Part shown: positions 11,554-21,215 of the stretch, one piece after another | Layout of the letters: the number at the start of each line of letters is the position of its first letter | Position numbering within the stretch: position 1 is the first letter of the stretch | Assembly: GCA_036924085.1 (NCBI GenBank) | Contig: JAVGWX010000007.1 | Location: forward strand, 97,362,641-97,426,640 | Length of the DNA: 64,000 nt | Reading direction: 5' to 3' | From: Ariolimax columbianus | Lineage: Eukaryota > Mollusca > Gastropoda > Stylommatophora > Arionidae | Program-made: the position numbers and the translations under genes | The notes under the pieces: model-generated | What the model was told of the DNA's origin: nothing | Database searches by the model: none | Seen by the model: the letters and a program-made list of their open reading frames with translations, nothing else

Positions 11554-11740
11554 GTAAGATGCTTCTGGCTCCATATAGAAGTCTGCCATTTGTTGTTTTT
11601 TTCATCTTCACGTTGATGTACAATATAAATCTGACATCGACATTGATCTCCACGACTTTCTGCCCCTAGTGCCTTTCTATCAATTCCGTGGTAGACGTTT
11701 TGCTAATGTCTTTTTTCACTTAGTCTCTCTTCTCCTACTC

Positions 11741-11850
11741 TGGGGTGTAGACGTCTGGGGTGTATATGTTTAAGGTGTAGATGCCTGGGGTGTAGACGTC
11801 TGGGGTGTAGATGTCTGGGGTGTAGATGTCTGGAGTGTAGATGTCTTCCT
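11741..11850. repeat. 15-bp minisatellite
   Basis: About seven units of TCTGGGGTGTAGATG with small changes, in intron 4 just after exon 4. Confidence 0.9.
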
Positions 11851-12215
11851 TTGTTTCCTGTGGCTTATAATTTCTGCATAATGGGGTAGCCAGCCGCATG
11901 TCGAACCATCCTTAATCGTCTGTTATAATATGCCTGGCTGGTTACATTGTTCTATTCTTTGTTACTGTTTCAGACTCCAGTAACACACCATTGTTCAACA
12001 CATTAGGAAAATACTTGTTTGAATTTACCAGATTACAAAAATAATCAATAAATGTTCAATGTTTTTATGAAAAGGCAAATGTTGTTAGATGAATATGTAT
12101 CAGAGACTTAGTTTAGATGTTTAGAATGTTCTCATTCTAGACTACACTTACCTGCCACGATTGCAGTCCACAGACTTACAATGGTAGCTTCTGAACTTGT
12201 GCACTTCTGTTGCAG
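11851..12215. other. intron 4 3' part, nothing recognised
   Basis: Ordinary AT-rich intron sequence leading to the exon 5 acceptor. Confidence 0.45.
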
Positions 12216-12383
12216 GTTCACGGACACCATCTCCATTATCCAACCGGTCAAAGTCAGGCAGCCGCACACCATCCCCAACCACTATCATGATATCAGTAGA
12301 CACTCACAAAGACAGTCCCACACCAGACAGAGACTCCTTACACATAGATATCACAGGACCAGACGGCAGTGATGTCAATAGAG
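12216..12383 (+). CDS. RALGAPA1: RalGAP alpha exon 5
   Basis: Acceptor ACTTCTGTTGCAG, donor AATAGAG|gtaagc, phases 1 to 1. Joined to exon 4 it reads SRTPSPLSNRS, with a second SGSRTPSP: two S-R-T-P-S-P boxes 14 residues apart. Vertebrate alpha subunits carry a similar S-R-(S/T)-x-T-P-S-P box just before the conserved middle region, which is the main reason for the call. The boxes look like proline-directed kinase sites; that role is inference. Confidence 0.88.
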
Positions 12384-12469
12384 GTAAGCCAGATATATGT
12401 ATGCATTTCAGTGCATTTGAACAGGTTTGTTTAATTGGAAAAATTTCATTTCATTTGGTTTGGTTTGGC

Positions 12470-12830
12470 TTTGTTCGTTCTCAATCTCCCACTACCAAAC
12501 CCTGACACTGGCTTAAGTAGCAGAATGTAGTCCAGAGAACAGAATGCGTTGTCGTAGTTTACAGCTTGACTGCGGTATTTGCACCTTTCGGTCCAACACA
12601 TCTGACTTCAGCAAGCATTTTTTTAGTACCGGGTTAGCATTCCCTCTTTGATCCCTTCTCCTTAGCCAGTCTGCTCTGTTGCACCCTGTTATCCAGGATC
12701 ACTGCATGGAGGTGTAGAAGGGTCTTGGCAGCTCTGGTTCGCTGGCCCTGAAGCTAGCAGTGAGCTATGGGTTGCTGGCCGCTGCAGCTCATGCGCTGCT
12801 CAGCGTCTTGGCTTGGCTTCACATTTAATT
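12470..12830 (-). mobile_element. SINE family A, reversed copy
   Basis: This is the longest family A copy. Reversed, it shares GACTGGCTAAGGAGAAGGGATC, AGTCAGATGTGTTGG and ACCGCAGTCAAGCTGTAAAC with the + copies. It shares GAACAGAATGCGTTGT with the copy at 38325-38475. Confidence 0.7.
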
Positions 12831-12944
12831 TAAGACCAGAATATCCAATCCTAATTTAGCTGTAGAAAAAGAAATATTCTCGCATACCTCATTGGATGCT
12901 ATTGTTTTTTGGCATATGCTGATTTACAGTGGGCACAAATTTAT

Positions 12945-13055
12945 TGGTTTCTGTGTTCTATATCTCATGTGTCTTCTCTATAATCACATGATTTGATTCT
13001 GTGCTCTATATCTCATGTATCTCTTCTATAATCACATGATTTGATTCTGTGTCAT
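12945..13055. repeat. 48-bp minisatellite, left part
   Basis: Units of ATCACATGATTTGATTCTGT, GCTCTATATCTCATGTATCT, CTTCTATA. The array is split by a SINE and resumes at 13325. Confidence 0.85.
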
Positions 13056-13324
13056 AATCTCGGGATGAAGTGGTTAAGCTGTCGGCCTCGTGATTAGGTG
13101 ATGTTGGTTCGACTCCGGACTCCGCCGTCTTTTCACGTGTGCTTGATGCGGAGTCCCCTGCATCTCATAGTCGCCCCCTAGTCGTCTTGTCCTTGACTTG
13201 CCACTGGGGTCGGGCGGCACGAGACGAGAGAGTGAGGATAAAAAGTAGAGCAGTTAATCCTTACTAAAATTGCGCAAGCAAAATAAATTATGCTGTCATC
13301 GTCTATGATGGACGGGAGGCCTTT
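13056..13324 (+). mobile_element. tRNA-derived SINE inside a minisatellite
   Basis: Starts GGGATGAAGTGGTTAAGCTG and has an exact B-box match, GGTTCGACTCC, about 50 bases in, followed by a non-tRNA body. It differs in body sequence from the SINE at 5918 and 40850. It sits between two halves of the same 48-bp array, so it was inserted after the array formed. Confidence 0.75.
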
Positions 13325-13445
13325 GCCTATATCTTGCGTATCTGTTCTATAATCACATGTTTTGATTCTGTGCTCTATATATCATGTATCTGTTCTATAA
13401 TCACATGATTTGATTCTGTGCTCTATATCTCTTTTGGTTGCCTGA
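13325..13445. repeat. 48-bp minisatellite, right part
   Basis: Continues the unit seen at 12945-13055 (TTCTATAATCACATG, then TTTGATTCTGTGCTCTATAT). Two to three units. Confidence 0.85.
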
Positions 13446-13454
13446 TGATATGTT

Positions 13455-13990
13455 GTAATTGTTTGCCTAGAAGATGTGGTATTGTTGTTGTAACTATCTG
13501 ATAAGTTGTGATTGTTTGACTGACAGATGTGGTATTGTTGTTGTAACTGTCTGATATGTTGTGATTGTTTGACTGAAAGATGTGGTATTGTTGTTGTAAC
13601 TGTCTGATATGTTGTGATTGTTTGACTGAAAGATGTGGTATTGTTGTTGTAACTGTCTGATATGTTGTGATTGTTTGACTGACAGATGTGGTATTGTTGT
13701 TGTAACTGTCTGATATGTTGTGATTGTTTGACTGACAGATGTGGTATTGTTGTTGTAACTGTCTGATATGTTGTGATTGTTTGACTGACAGATGTGGTAT
13801 TGTTGTTGTAACTGTCTGATATGTTGTGATTGTTTGACTGTAAGATGTGGGATTGTTGTTGTAACTGTCTGATATGTTGTGATTGTTTGACTGTAAGATG
13901 TGGGATTGTTGTTGTAACTGTCTGATATGTTGTGATTGTTCGATTGAAAGATGTGGGATTGTTCTTGTGGCTGTCTGATATGTTGTGATT
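13455..13990 (+). repeat. 53-bp minisatellite abutting the exon 6 acceptor
   Basis: About ten units of AGATGTGGTATTGTTGTTGT, AACTGTCTGATATGTTGTGA, TTGTTTGACTGAC. The last unit runs without a break into the real splice acceptor, and the next bases of exon 6 again contain CAGATGTGG, the start of the unit. Each unit therefore contains an acceptor-like TTGTTTGACTGACAG followed by an exon-like ATGTGG. Confidence 0.95.
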
Positions 13991-14000
13991 GTTTTACCAG

Positions 14001-14245
14001 CTAGCAGATGTGGAGGTCAACAATTCTTTCACTCTCATCTAGGTTTAGATCTGTCAGTAGATTCTCTGGATGAACTGAAGAGCATCATTGCAGGTGGCAA
14101 AGTGCCCGGTTGGACACCAGATGTTGCAGTAGTTTTGTGGCAGCGAATGCTAGGATGCCTTGGAAATGTCAACAAAATAGAGGACCCAGAAATTCATGCA
14201 ACCATATTTGATGCCCTTGCTGAGTTGTTGGACACTCTCTGCAGG
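14001..14245 (+). CDS. RALGAPA1: RalGAP alpha exon 6, start of conserved middle region
   Basis: Acceptor GATTGTTTTACCAG, donor TGCAGG|gtaact, phases 1 to 0. Two nearer AGs at 14004 and 14007 would break the frame, so 14001 is chosen. The peptide contains PGWTPDVAVVLWQRMLG and DPEIHATIFDALAELLD, the best-conserved block of the alpha subunit outside the GAP domain. It is predicted helical-repeat and cytosolic. This exon is the firmest anchor for the gene. The preceding array is in register with its acceptor, and the first codons (ASRCGG) are not a conserved family feature, so this edge may have changed recently. Confidence 0.96.
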
Positions 14246-14399
14246 GTAACTCAGCTTTATCTAATGTTTTTGTTTTGCTAACTTTCTTGGTTTTATAACT
14301 TTTGAATAATTAACATTATATTGTTATGTCTAATATATGATACTATCACAAAAAACATGAAAGTTGCTGTTATAATCAGGAAGCACCTTTGATTATTGA

Positions 14400-14665
14400 C
14401 TAACAATTTACAGACTATGCTTGTTAAACTCACTGGTCTATAATTTGCTGGATCTGATTTTTTGCCCTTTTTGAATAAGGGGATCACTCCTGCATCTTTC
14501 CAATCTCGTGGAACAATCCCTTTTGCAAGTGATTGAGTACATAATATAGCCAACAGTTTTACTAGTTGGTCTCTAATTCCATACATCAATTTTGGATGAA
14601 TACCATCTTGACCTGGGCATTTATCCATTTCAACCCCTCCAATTTTAAAAAAACCATATCCTCTG
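14400..14665 (-). pseudogene. CR1/Jockey-type reverse transcriptase fragment
   Basis: Minus-strand frame with CPGQDGIHPKLMYGIRDQL, GIVPRDWKDAGVIPLFKKG and DPANYRPVSLTS: the first conserved blocks of a non-LTR reverse transcriptase. Only about 80 residues remain; the YADD block and everything after it are absent. The open frame continues on both sides into unrelated sequence. Confidence 0.85.
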
Positions 14666-15418
14666 TAATACAGATTGATCTTAGTCACTCTGTATCCAGC
14701 TAGAAGATTTGAACATTGTAGAGGACATAGTTCTATCTCACAGCCAACTCCAATTGCAGAAGAAGACAGGCACACTTGACAGAAACTTCCAGCAAGAACT
14801 TCTAAAGATTCATGCAAAAAAGACACAAATTTTAAACTTATGCAAAATTTGATAAAGTAAAGAGCTTCACTTAATTTAACTAAAACAGACGGTACGACGA
14901 GGATGTAAAACACAGAATAAAACAAGCAAGATTCACCTTAATCATGTTGATAGCCACATTGAACTCTAAAATGATAAAAATGCGTACCACATCTTTAACT
15001 TCAATGTGAGGTTAATCATCTTAAATCGAGCTGAAACTTAGCGGATGATCCAACTTAATTTTAACCCTTTGAACCCTTGCTTACTTGAAATTCTGACTGG
15101 CAAATGCCTGGTAACCGAAGGCTATCTGAAATACGTTCTTTGTTTTGCAAACTTTTACTTACTAGGCCTGGGGAAAGGTAGGTTGCATATTGGGTAGGAA
15201 TGTCGTTTACTTTTTATAACTTTGCCTGGACAGTGGCTAACAGTCTACTCTAACCAATTTTCAACTGACACAGATTCTTTTAAATGCAAACCATGTACAC
15301 AAGATCTCATTTTTTATCAATCTCCAGAGTTACCTTAAAATAGTGGTGCCCAGAAATTTATCACATTTGACAAATTTGTACTGTTTTCATTATGAAATTG
15401 CAGGCTGAAAATTTGAGA
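14666..15418. other. intron 6, nothing recognised
   Basis: AT-rich sequence. The last part (15250-15418) may belong to the piggyBac-like remnant that continues at 16640, because the LINE between them is a later insertion. Confidence 0.4.
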
Positions 15419-15428
15419 TTGGCCGTTC

Positions 15429-16628
15429 TTCTTCTTCTTCTTCTGTGTACACAGTCAGACAGTAACCATTATTTTTTCGAAAAAAGCGGCGATCATCCTG
15501 AGGCTCTCGCCACTGCCATAGAGCTTGTCTTGCAGTTCCACTGGTAATGGCCACATCTGCTCTCTCTGATCCTCGTATGTCGGGCAGTTCTGCAGCAGAT
15601 GTTCAGTGGTCATTTTACCAGTACCGCACGGGCATTCGTCGGTACACCCTATCTTCAATTTGTTGAATAGGTGGTACCTCAGTCTGTTGTGGCCAGTGCG
15701 AAGTCTGAAGACAACGACCTGCTCTCTTCGGTTCAACTGGTAATAGGCATCGTTTTTGGTGTAACCAGTATGTTCGGTTTCCCATTTGGTCATGTATCTG
15801 GCTTTGATAAGCCGTTTTGACTCTTCGTACGTCAAACTAGTATCTGTTTGTGGTAGTCTTGCACCTTCTTTTGCCAGTCTGTCTGCCTCCTCGTTGCCTT
15901 GGATGTTGCAGTGTGACGGAACCCACTGTACCACTACCCTTTTTGGTGCGGACTGCTGGCACAGTTTGCAGAGTGCTGCTCTTAAGTCATTAAGCTCAGT
16001 GTTTTTCTGGCTTTTTAGCGCTGTGACTACGGCGAGAGCATCTGTCAGCAGGACTATATGGCTCTCATTTTCACTGTGTGTCACCATTTCTTCCACTGCC
16101 GCCCTCAGTGCCTCTGCCTCCGCTCTGAAATTGCTTGTGTACTTACCAGTAGCGAATGACAGTGTTATTTTTCTGCCATTTGGTAGGTTCAGGAATGCTC
16201 CTGCCCCTCCGTTCTGTGTAGTGTTTGTTACAGAACCGTCGGTGTATGCATGGGTCCAGTCCATGCTTGGGTAGCTTTTCGTTATGAAGCTTAGGGTAGT
16301 GTCTCTCCTTTCTTTTTCAGTCTGGCAGTTTTTGTTTGCAATACCTGGTATATTTTCTACCACCTCTGGAAATATATCCTGCCTCCAGGTAGGTTTTCGT
16401 ACAGTAGTGATGGGTTTTGGTGTTGTTAGTGCGTTTATGGGATCTTCGTGCATCTTTGCTTTCGCTATTTCTGCAAAGTTTCTCCGCTTTAGTTTCCCAT
16501 TTCCCAAATTGTTTAGTCTCTGGTACATTGGATGGTCGGTCAGTCTTCGGAGTTTCTCTGACTGCAGCTGGGCTCTGCAGTCTCTTCTATCGGTCATGGA
16601 TTGCAGTTTTGTAATCTTTTCAAGTTCT
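15429..16628 (-). mobile_element. RNase H LINE copy 1, 5'-truncated, with TSD
   Basis: The minus-strand reading frame from 16628 to 15455 (about 390 codons) is uninterrupted. It has an N-terminal basic linker, then an RNase H fold with the four acidic blocks YTDGS, FRAEAEAL, LLTDALAVV and NEEADRLAKEGA. A C-terminal module VVFRLRTGHNRLRYHLF and a Cys/His cluster C-P-C-x7-EHLLQNCPTYE follow. The element ends in a (GAA)n tail. TTGGCCGTTC flanks it at 15419-15428 and 16629-16638 as a target-site duplication. Codons read upstream of 16628 are flanking DNA. No reverse transcriptase remains, because of the 5' truncation. Confidence 0.92.
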
Positions 16629-16639
16629 TTGGCCGTTCT

Positions 16640-16835
16640 AAAAGGATAGCAACAAAGCAAGCTGTTGAACTTATTCTTAATGATACGGAGGCTGATAATT
16701 GGATTTAGATGGTGATTATTCTGAAAATGGCATCTAAATTGAATCAGATGATCATTTGAGTGATGAAACATCTGAACTGGATTATGATCAAGCTAGTTCT
16801 TGTCCTGTTACTGGCCCCTCTGGGAATTAGACTAC
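16640..16835 (+). pseudogene. piggyBac-like transposase N-terminal remnant
   Basis: Two short frames read KQAVELILNDTEADNWI and DDHLSDETSELDYDQASS, the helical then acidic Ser/Asp/Glu-rich start typical of PGBD-type transposases. Frameshifts and stops break it, and the catalytic region is missing. LINE copy 1 is inserted at its left side. Evidence is compositional, so the call is tentative. Confidence 0.45.
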
Positions 16836-16999
16836 TATTCAGGGGATTATTCTATGTAGTGTGTCGATGAAATGTAATACAGATTGGTCTTCAACAATAT
16901 GTTCCACAAGCTGCTGACATAATTTGTAGGAGCATTTGAGTTCATCAGACCAGTCAATTAAAGATGGAAATAAAAATTGAGCACATATTGTCAGTGGTG

Positions 17000-17540
17000 A
17001 AGGATCAAAATGTGAGGTGTTGGCCAGAATAGCACAGACAATAGCGGCTTTTGCATGGCTTAACAAAATCTGGCAAGACAAGCGGTTAGCCAAATGCACA
17101 AGGATCAGATTAATGCGTACATTGGTCCTGTCAATATTCCTCTATGCTTGTGAGACATGGACATTTACAGCTGATCTGCAGCGGAGGATACAGACCTTGG
17201 AGATGTGATGTTTCCGAAGAGTTACAAATGAGGAAATACGAGAAATAATTACAAAGGCAATAGGATCTTTTGAAAACCTCCTGGCAACTGTCAAAAGAAG
17301 GAAACTCGCTTGGTACTGTCACATATCGAGATCAAATGGTCTTGCAAACACGATCCTGCATGGAAAGGTGAAAGGCGGATGGCGATGAGGTCATCCCAAA
17401 AAGAGGTGGCAGGACAACATAAAAGAATGGACCAATTTCTGATCAGCAGAGACACAGGCAGCGGCTGCTGACAGAGGGGTGTTGTGGGGGTGTCTTCATG
17501 TGTGCCACAGTGACCTCACAGGTTATGGGATGACTTGACT
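17000..17540 (+). pseudogene. RTE-like LINE C-terminal fragment
   Basis: Frame with VLARIAQTIAAF, WQDKRLAKCTRIRLMRTLV and LSIFLYACETWTFTADLQ, matching the post-RT part of the element at 62155-64000 (ARIAQTTAALTRL, LSIFLYACETWTITADIQ). Stops follow LQRRIQTLEM and later. The 3' end has a TGACTTGACTTGACA tail, comparable to the (TGAAC)n tail of that element. Confidence 0.8.
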
Positions 17541-17699
17541 TGACATAGTTTTAGAAATATAATGAGCCTTGCATATCTGTTTCCATTTTATACATTTTTT
17601 ACTCAGGGTTCCAGTGGAATAGAGTTTTACGAACTGGATGGCCAGGACTCAAAGGGTTAAGCGATTATAAGACTTCATCTCAACAAACCCCTGAGATAA

Positions 17700-18060
17700 A
17701 TTCTTGGCCTGCAATGGTTCAACAAGGTTACAAATGGAAATTTATATGAGGGAACAGGAAAGTAGCAGGTATAAAAGGAAGCCTTCAGAAAAAGGTGCCA
17801 TTGGATAGGCCACACATTGCAAAAAGTCCTAAGTTAGTATAATTTCTTCTGCGGAACCCCAGGAAATATACGACGAAAGAAGGCCAAAGAACACAAGGGA
17901 AAGTGGCCTAGAGGCAAATACTAGAAAAATGGAGAGAAGCTAGAAGTACAGAAATAGTACAGGAGAGGTCTGCTTGGTGAGGACTGGTTGAAGGATAGTG
18001 CACTCCAAGGTGATAAGGACAAAGAAGAATAACCTACCTGCCATGCCATAATATGTAACT
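17700..18060 (+). mobile_element. degraded LINE 3' end
   Basis: Short frames resemble the (R/K)W-x-IGH-T-LRK...GRPKNTWR tail found after LINE reverse transcriptases (here AIG-ATHCKKS and a Lys/Arg-rich stretch). It is heavily shifted, and the family cannot be assigned. Confidence 0.4.
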
Positions 18061-18185
18061 AAGAAGGGCTGGCATGGGGCTTGCTACTAATTCTGGAGAA
18101 ACTAAAGCCACTAGAACAAGATGAGAAAACCTGTGCACCCCAAGTTAGTAGAAATGGAACGACCAAGTCTAGTCGAGTCATCTTC
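18061..18185. mobile_element. SINE family C fragment
   Basis: AACTAAGAAGGGCTGGCATG plus GCTTGCTACTAA and CTAAAGCCACTAGAACAAG resemble blocks at 32085-32390, 39055-39125, 40130-40200 and 61720-61870 (for example AAGAAGGGTTGTACATGGAG and CTAGCAAC). Relationships are weak. Confidence 0.35.
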
Positions 18186-18214
18186 ACCAAATGTTTATGT
18201 TTGCGGGAATTTTA

Positions 18215-18951
18215 CATATTTATCTTTTCAAAGTAGGGGTTTTTGTGTGTTTGTGAATTAAACATATTTATCTTTTCAAAGTAGGGGTTTTTGTGTGTTT
18301 GTGAATTAAACATATTTATCTTTTCAAAGTAGGGGTTTTTGTGTGTTTGTGAATTAAACATATTTATCTTTTCAAAGTAGGGGTTTTTGTGTGTTTGTGA
18401 ATTAAACATATTTATCTTTTCAAAGTAGGGGTTTTTGTGTGTTTGTGAATTAAACATATTTATCTTTTCAAAGTAGGGGTTTTTGTGTGTTTGTGAATTA
18501 AACATATTTATCTTTTCAAAGTAGGGGTTTTTGTGTGTTTGTGAATTAAACATATTTATCTTTTCAAAGTAGGGGTTTTTGTGTGTTTGTGAATTAAACA
18601 TATTTATCTTTTCAAAGTAGGGGTTTTTGTGTGTTTGTGAATTAAACATATTTATCTTTTCAAAGTAGGGGTTTTTGTGTGTTTGTGAATTAAACATATT
18701 TATCTTTTCAAAGTAGGGGTTTTTGTGTGTTTGTGAATTAAACATATTTATCTTTTCAAAGTAGGGGTTTTTGTGTGTTTGTGAATTAAACATATTTATC
18801 TTTTCAAAGTAGGGGTTTTTGTGTGTTTGTGAATTAAACATATTTATCTTTTCAAAGTAGGGGTTTTTGTGTGTTTGTGAATTAAACATATTTATCTTTT
18901 CAAAGTAGGGGTTTTTGTGTGTTTGTGAATTAAACATATTTATCTTTTCAA
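18215..18951. repeat. 48-bp minisatellite, highly homogeneous
   Basis: Fifteen virtually identical units of CATATTTATCTTTTCAAAGT, AGGGGTTTTTGTGTGTTTGT, GAATTAAA. The near-absence of differences points to very recent expansion or to an assembly collapse/expansion. The period is a multiple of three, hence the 260-codon minus-strand frame, which is not a gene. Confidence 0.97.
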
Positions 18952-19135
18952 ATGAGTGATGTTCCTGTTTATATGAAATTTGCATATTTGTCATTTAAAA
19001 TGAGTGATGTTCGTGTATATGCGAATTTGCCATATTTATCATTCGAAATGAATGGTGTTTGTGAATTTGGTATATTTATTTTTTCAAATAAGTGATGTTC
19101 GTGTTTATGTGAATTTTGCATATCTATCTTTTCAG
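18952..19135 (+). repeat. diverged 48-bp units leading into the exon 7 acceptor
   Basis: Four older units (CATATTTGTCATTTAAAATG, CATATTTATCATTCGAAATG and similar) follow the homogeneous block. The fifth unit is the acceptor itself: CATATCTATCTTTTCAG|ATGAATGAC, beside CATATTTATCTTTTCAAATG in the repeats. The array and the splice site are thus one continuous series. Confidence 0.9.
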
Positions 19136-19234
19136 ATGAATGACAATTTGGGCATTACCAAGGACAATATGTCATCTCCTGCTATTCCAGAACTGATACC
19201 CCCAATCCATTTCATCTCCTCATGGCTATTTGAG
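19136..19234 (+). CDS. RALGAPA1: RalGAP alpha exon 7
   Basis: Acceptor ATCTATCTTTTCAG, donor TTTGAG|gtacac, 33 codons in phase 0. DNLGITKDN, ELIPPIHF and SSWLFE match conserved positions of the alpha subunit right after the exon 6 block. The first codons (Met-Asn) are part of the sequence shared with the upstream repeat units. Confidence 0.95.
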
Positions 19235-19659
19235 GTACACGTTATTCACATTTATGTTCTGAATCATTGACTAGCTAACGAGTATACACTCCAAATGTTT
19301 TTAATGATAAGGTTTCTACATCGTCTCTACATTTTCAAAGCTTAAATGAATTACAAGAGGATGTAAATTTGGTCATGCCTGATTAATACTTTATTATCTT
19401 CATTTTTGTCTGACACGCCAGGTAATAGTTCCACGAATGTTCATATTGAGCTGTCAAAAAGTTCATTGTACACAACACAATATACTTGTTTGTTATATCC
19501 TGTGTTTATTCCTTGGCTTCATCAATGTTTAAACCTTAACCACATCACATTAAAAATTGGCACAATTTTCCCTGCAGCTGCAGTATTTTTCAGGGCCTCA
19601 TGTTTTTCTATAGTTGTTTACATAGAGAGCCTGTAACCTTTTTTATTTGTTGGTCTATA
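19235..19659. other. intron 7, nothing recognised
   Basis: AT-rich sequence without feature. Confidence 0.45.
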
Positions 19660-20135
19660 GATATTATTTGTGTGTGTGTGGAGACATAAATGGATAAAGA
19701 ACTTGTTGGTGTTATTGTTTTTGTTGTGTGTGTGTTAGTTTCTGAGATACAAGAAGGTACACATGAAAATGTTAAAAAACAGCACAAACATTTTGACTCA
19801 CCTATTTCTGAGTGTACCAGGTCTGTAGACAATTTTTGAAATTACCGCAGAGGTCTGATAGTGTTCATTTTTAAAGATCGGCATAGATGTTAGTTTCCAC
19901 TACAAACATATTTATTACATCTACATAAACAGATCTACCTCAGAAAAATCTGTTGCAACAACTTAACTTTGGACAGATCTTCAAATTCAAGGGGAAAAGA
20001 GAATAAATCATTTAAAAAATTCACTTTAATATACAAGAAGTCATTTTCTTGGTTCAAACCCAAGTGGCAGAAGTGACGTCGATTTTAAATTCAAATACCC
20101 GTATGTTTAGCCGTTTCTATAGCATTAACGTGGAT
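19660..20135 (+). repeat. dispersed repeat D, copy 1
   Basis: Direct match in the same orientation to 28735-29190. Shared blocks are AACKTGTTGGTGTTATTGT, GAAAAATCTGTTRCAACA and TTCAAATACCCGTATGTT, followed by CATTTCTAT-like sequence. No coding similarity and no clear termini; class unknown. Confidence 0.75.
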
Positions 20136-20617
20136 GTTTATACACAATAAACCAGTGACTATCTATCTGTCACAGTGCAGCGACACTGGCCATGAAACAA
20201 AAGTTTCAGTAGCAGGACAGCAATGCTGGTGCGGTAAAGATTACAATTATGGACACAAAAAACTTTATACAACCCTTGTTTGAAACTTTTTGCAGTGTTG
20301 TATTACCGTGTAACTTGCTGTCCTTAGCGCTGTGTATCAGGTCTCTTGCTGATGTGGTATGATATTCTGTGCCACTCTGATCATCTCTGTTTATCCAGAA
20401 CTTTTGACAACTTTTTTCATATCACATAATAACCCCCAATAAACCATACTAAATAATTGGAGCACTTTATTACTGACACAATATTCTACCTAATTCCACT
20501 CTTAAAAAAATTAGAACACTATGTGTCAGTTAGGATGACTAAAGAGTCAGACGCTCTTTTAGTATGGGTTCAGATCTCAAGTCTAGCTAAAGTGTGTGGT
20601 GACAACAGGCAAACGAA
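20136..20617. other. intron 7, nothing recognised
   Basis: No repeat or coding similarity found. Confidence 0.4.
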
Positions 20618-20922
20618 ATAGGAAACAGAAGCTGAAACAGTTTAACAAACACTTAACATAGGAAACAGAATCTGAAACAGTTTAACAAACACTTAACATA
20701 GGAAACAGAATCTGAAACAGTTTAACAAACACTTAACATAGGAAACAGAAGCTGAAACAGTTTAACAAACACTTAACATAGGAAACAAAATCTGAAACAG
20801 TTTAACAAAACACTTAACATAGGAAACAGAATCTGAAACAGTTTAACAAACACTTAACATAGGAAACAGAATCTGAAACAGTTTAACAAACACTTAACAT
20901 AGGAAACAGAATCTGAAATTGG
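20618..20922. repeat. 40-bp minisatellite in intron 7
   Basis: About 7.5 units of AACATAGGAAACAGAATCTG, AAACAGTTTAACAAACACTT, with little variation (GAATC/GAAGC). Confidence 0.95.
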
Positions 20923-20925
20923 TGA

Positions 20926-21215
20926 CTCATTCACTCCCAAATATTTTGGATCTCTGATTGCAATTTTTTTCTTAGGCAAAACTCAAACACAGCATCACTT
21001 AGTTGTGATCTGTTTATCTTCAATAAAAGTTCACTGAAATAACACATATTATATACCAAACTGTTCACAATTGAGGCCAGAATACAATGGAATACACAGA
21101 TTTTATAAATGGAGGTGAACATTTGTGTATGAGGAATGTTCCCCTTATCAACACATTATTCAGTTCTAAACCAATACACGAATAACGTAATGACTTTCTT
21201 TTAACACTAATCCAC
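20926..21215 (-). mobile_element. piggyBac-like family 2, end fragment
   Basis: Starts with the terminal repeat CTCATTCACTCCCA and continues as the reverse complement of 61200-61494 (CAAATATTTTGGA, then a match through AATAACGTAATGACTTTCTT). It covers roughly the last 290 bases of the family. No TTAA is left at the end. Confidence 0.85.

Noticed and set aside
11386..11616. Trp/Met-rich frame over exon 4
   Set aside because: It does not fit the phases of exons 3 and 5; the acidic frame does.
12181..12505. Longer reading of exon 5 through both sides as one ORF
   Set aside because: The acceptor at 12215 and donor at 12384 fit the phases of exons 4 and 6, and flanking codons lack similarity.
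13056..13324. A true tRNA gene with A and B boxes
   Set aside because: No acceptor stem or cloverleaf closes around the boxes, and the body continues as a SINE.
14004..14008. Alternative acceptors for exon 6 (CTAG, GCAG)
   Set aside because: Both would shift the frame relative to exon 5; only 14001 keeps it.
15455..16771. 438-codon ORF as an intact host or viral RNase H gene
   Set aside because: It is a 5'-truncated LINE: target-site duplications, a (GAA)n tail and two sister copies. The first codons are flanking DNA.
18212..18994. 260-codon minus-strand frame with a perfect 16-residue repeat
   Set aside because: It is the 48-bp intronic minisatellite; identity is as high at silent as at other positions, and the strand is opposite to the gene.
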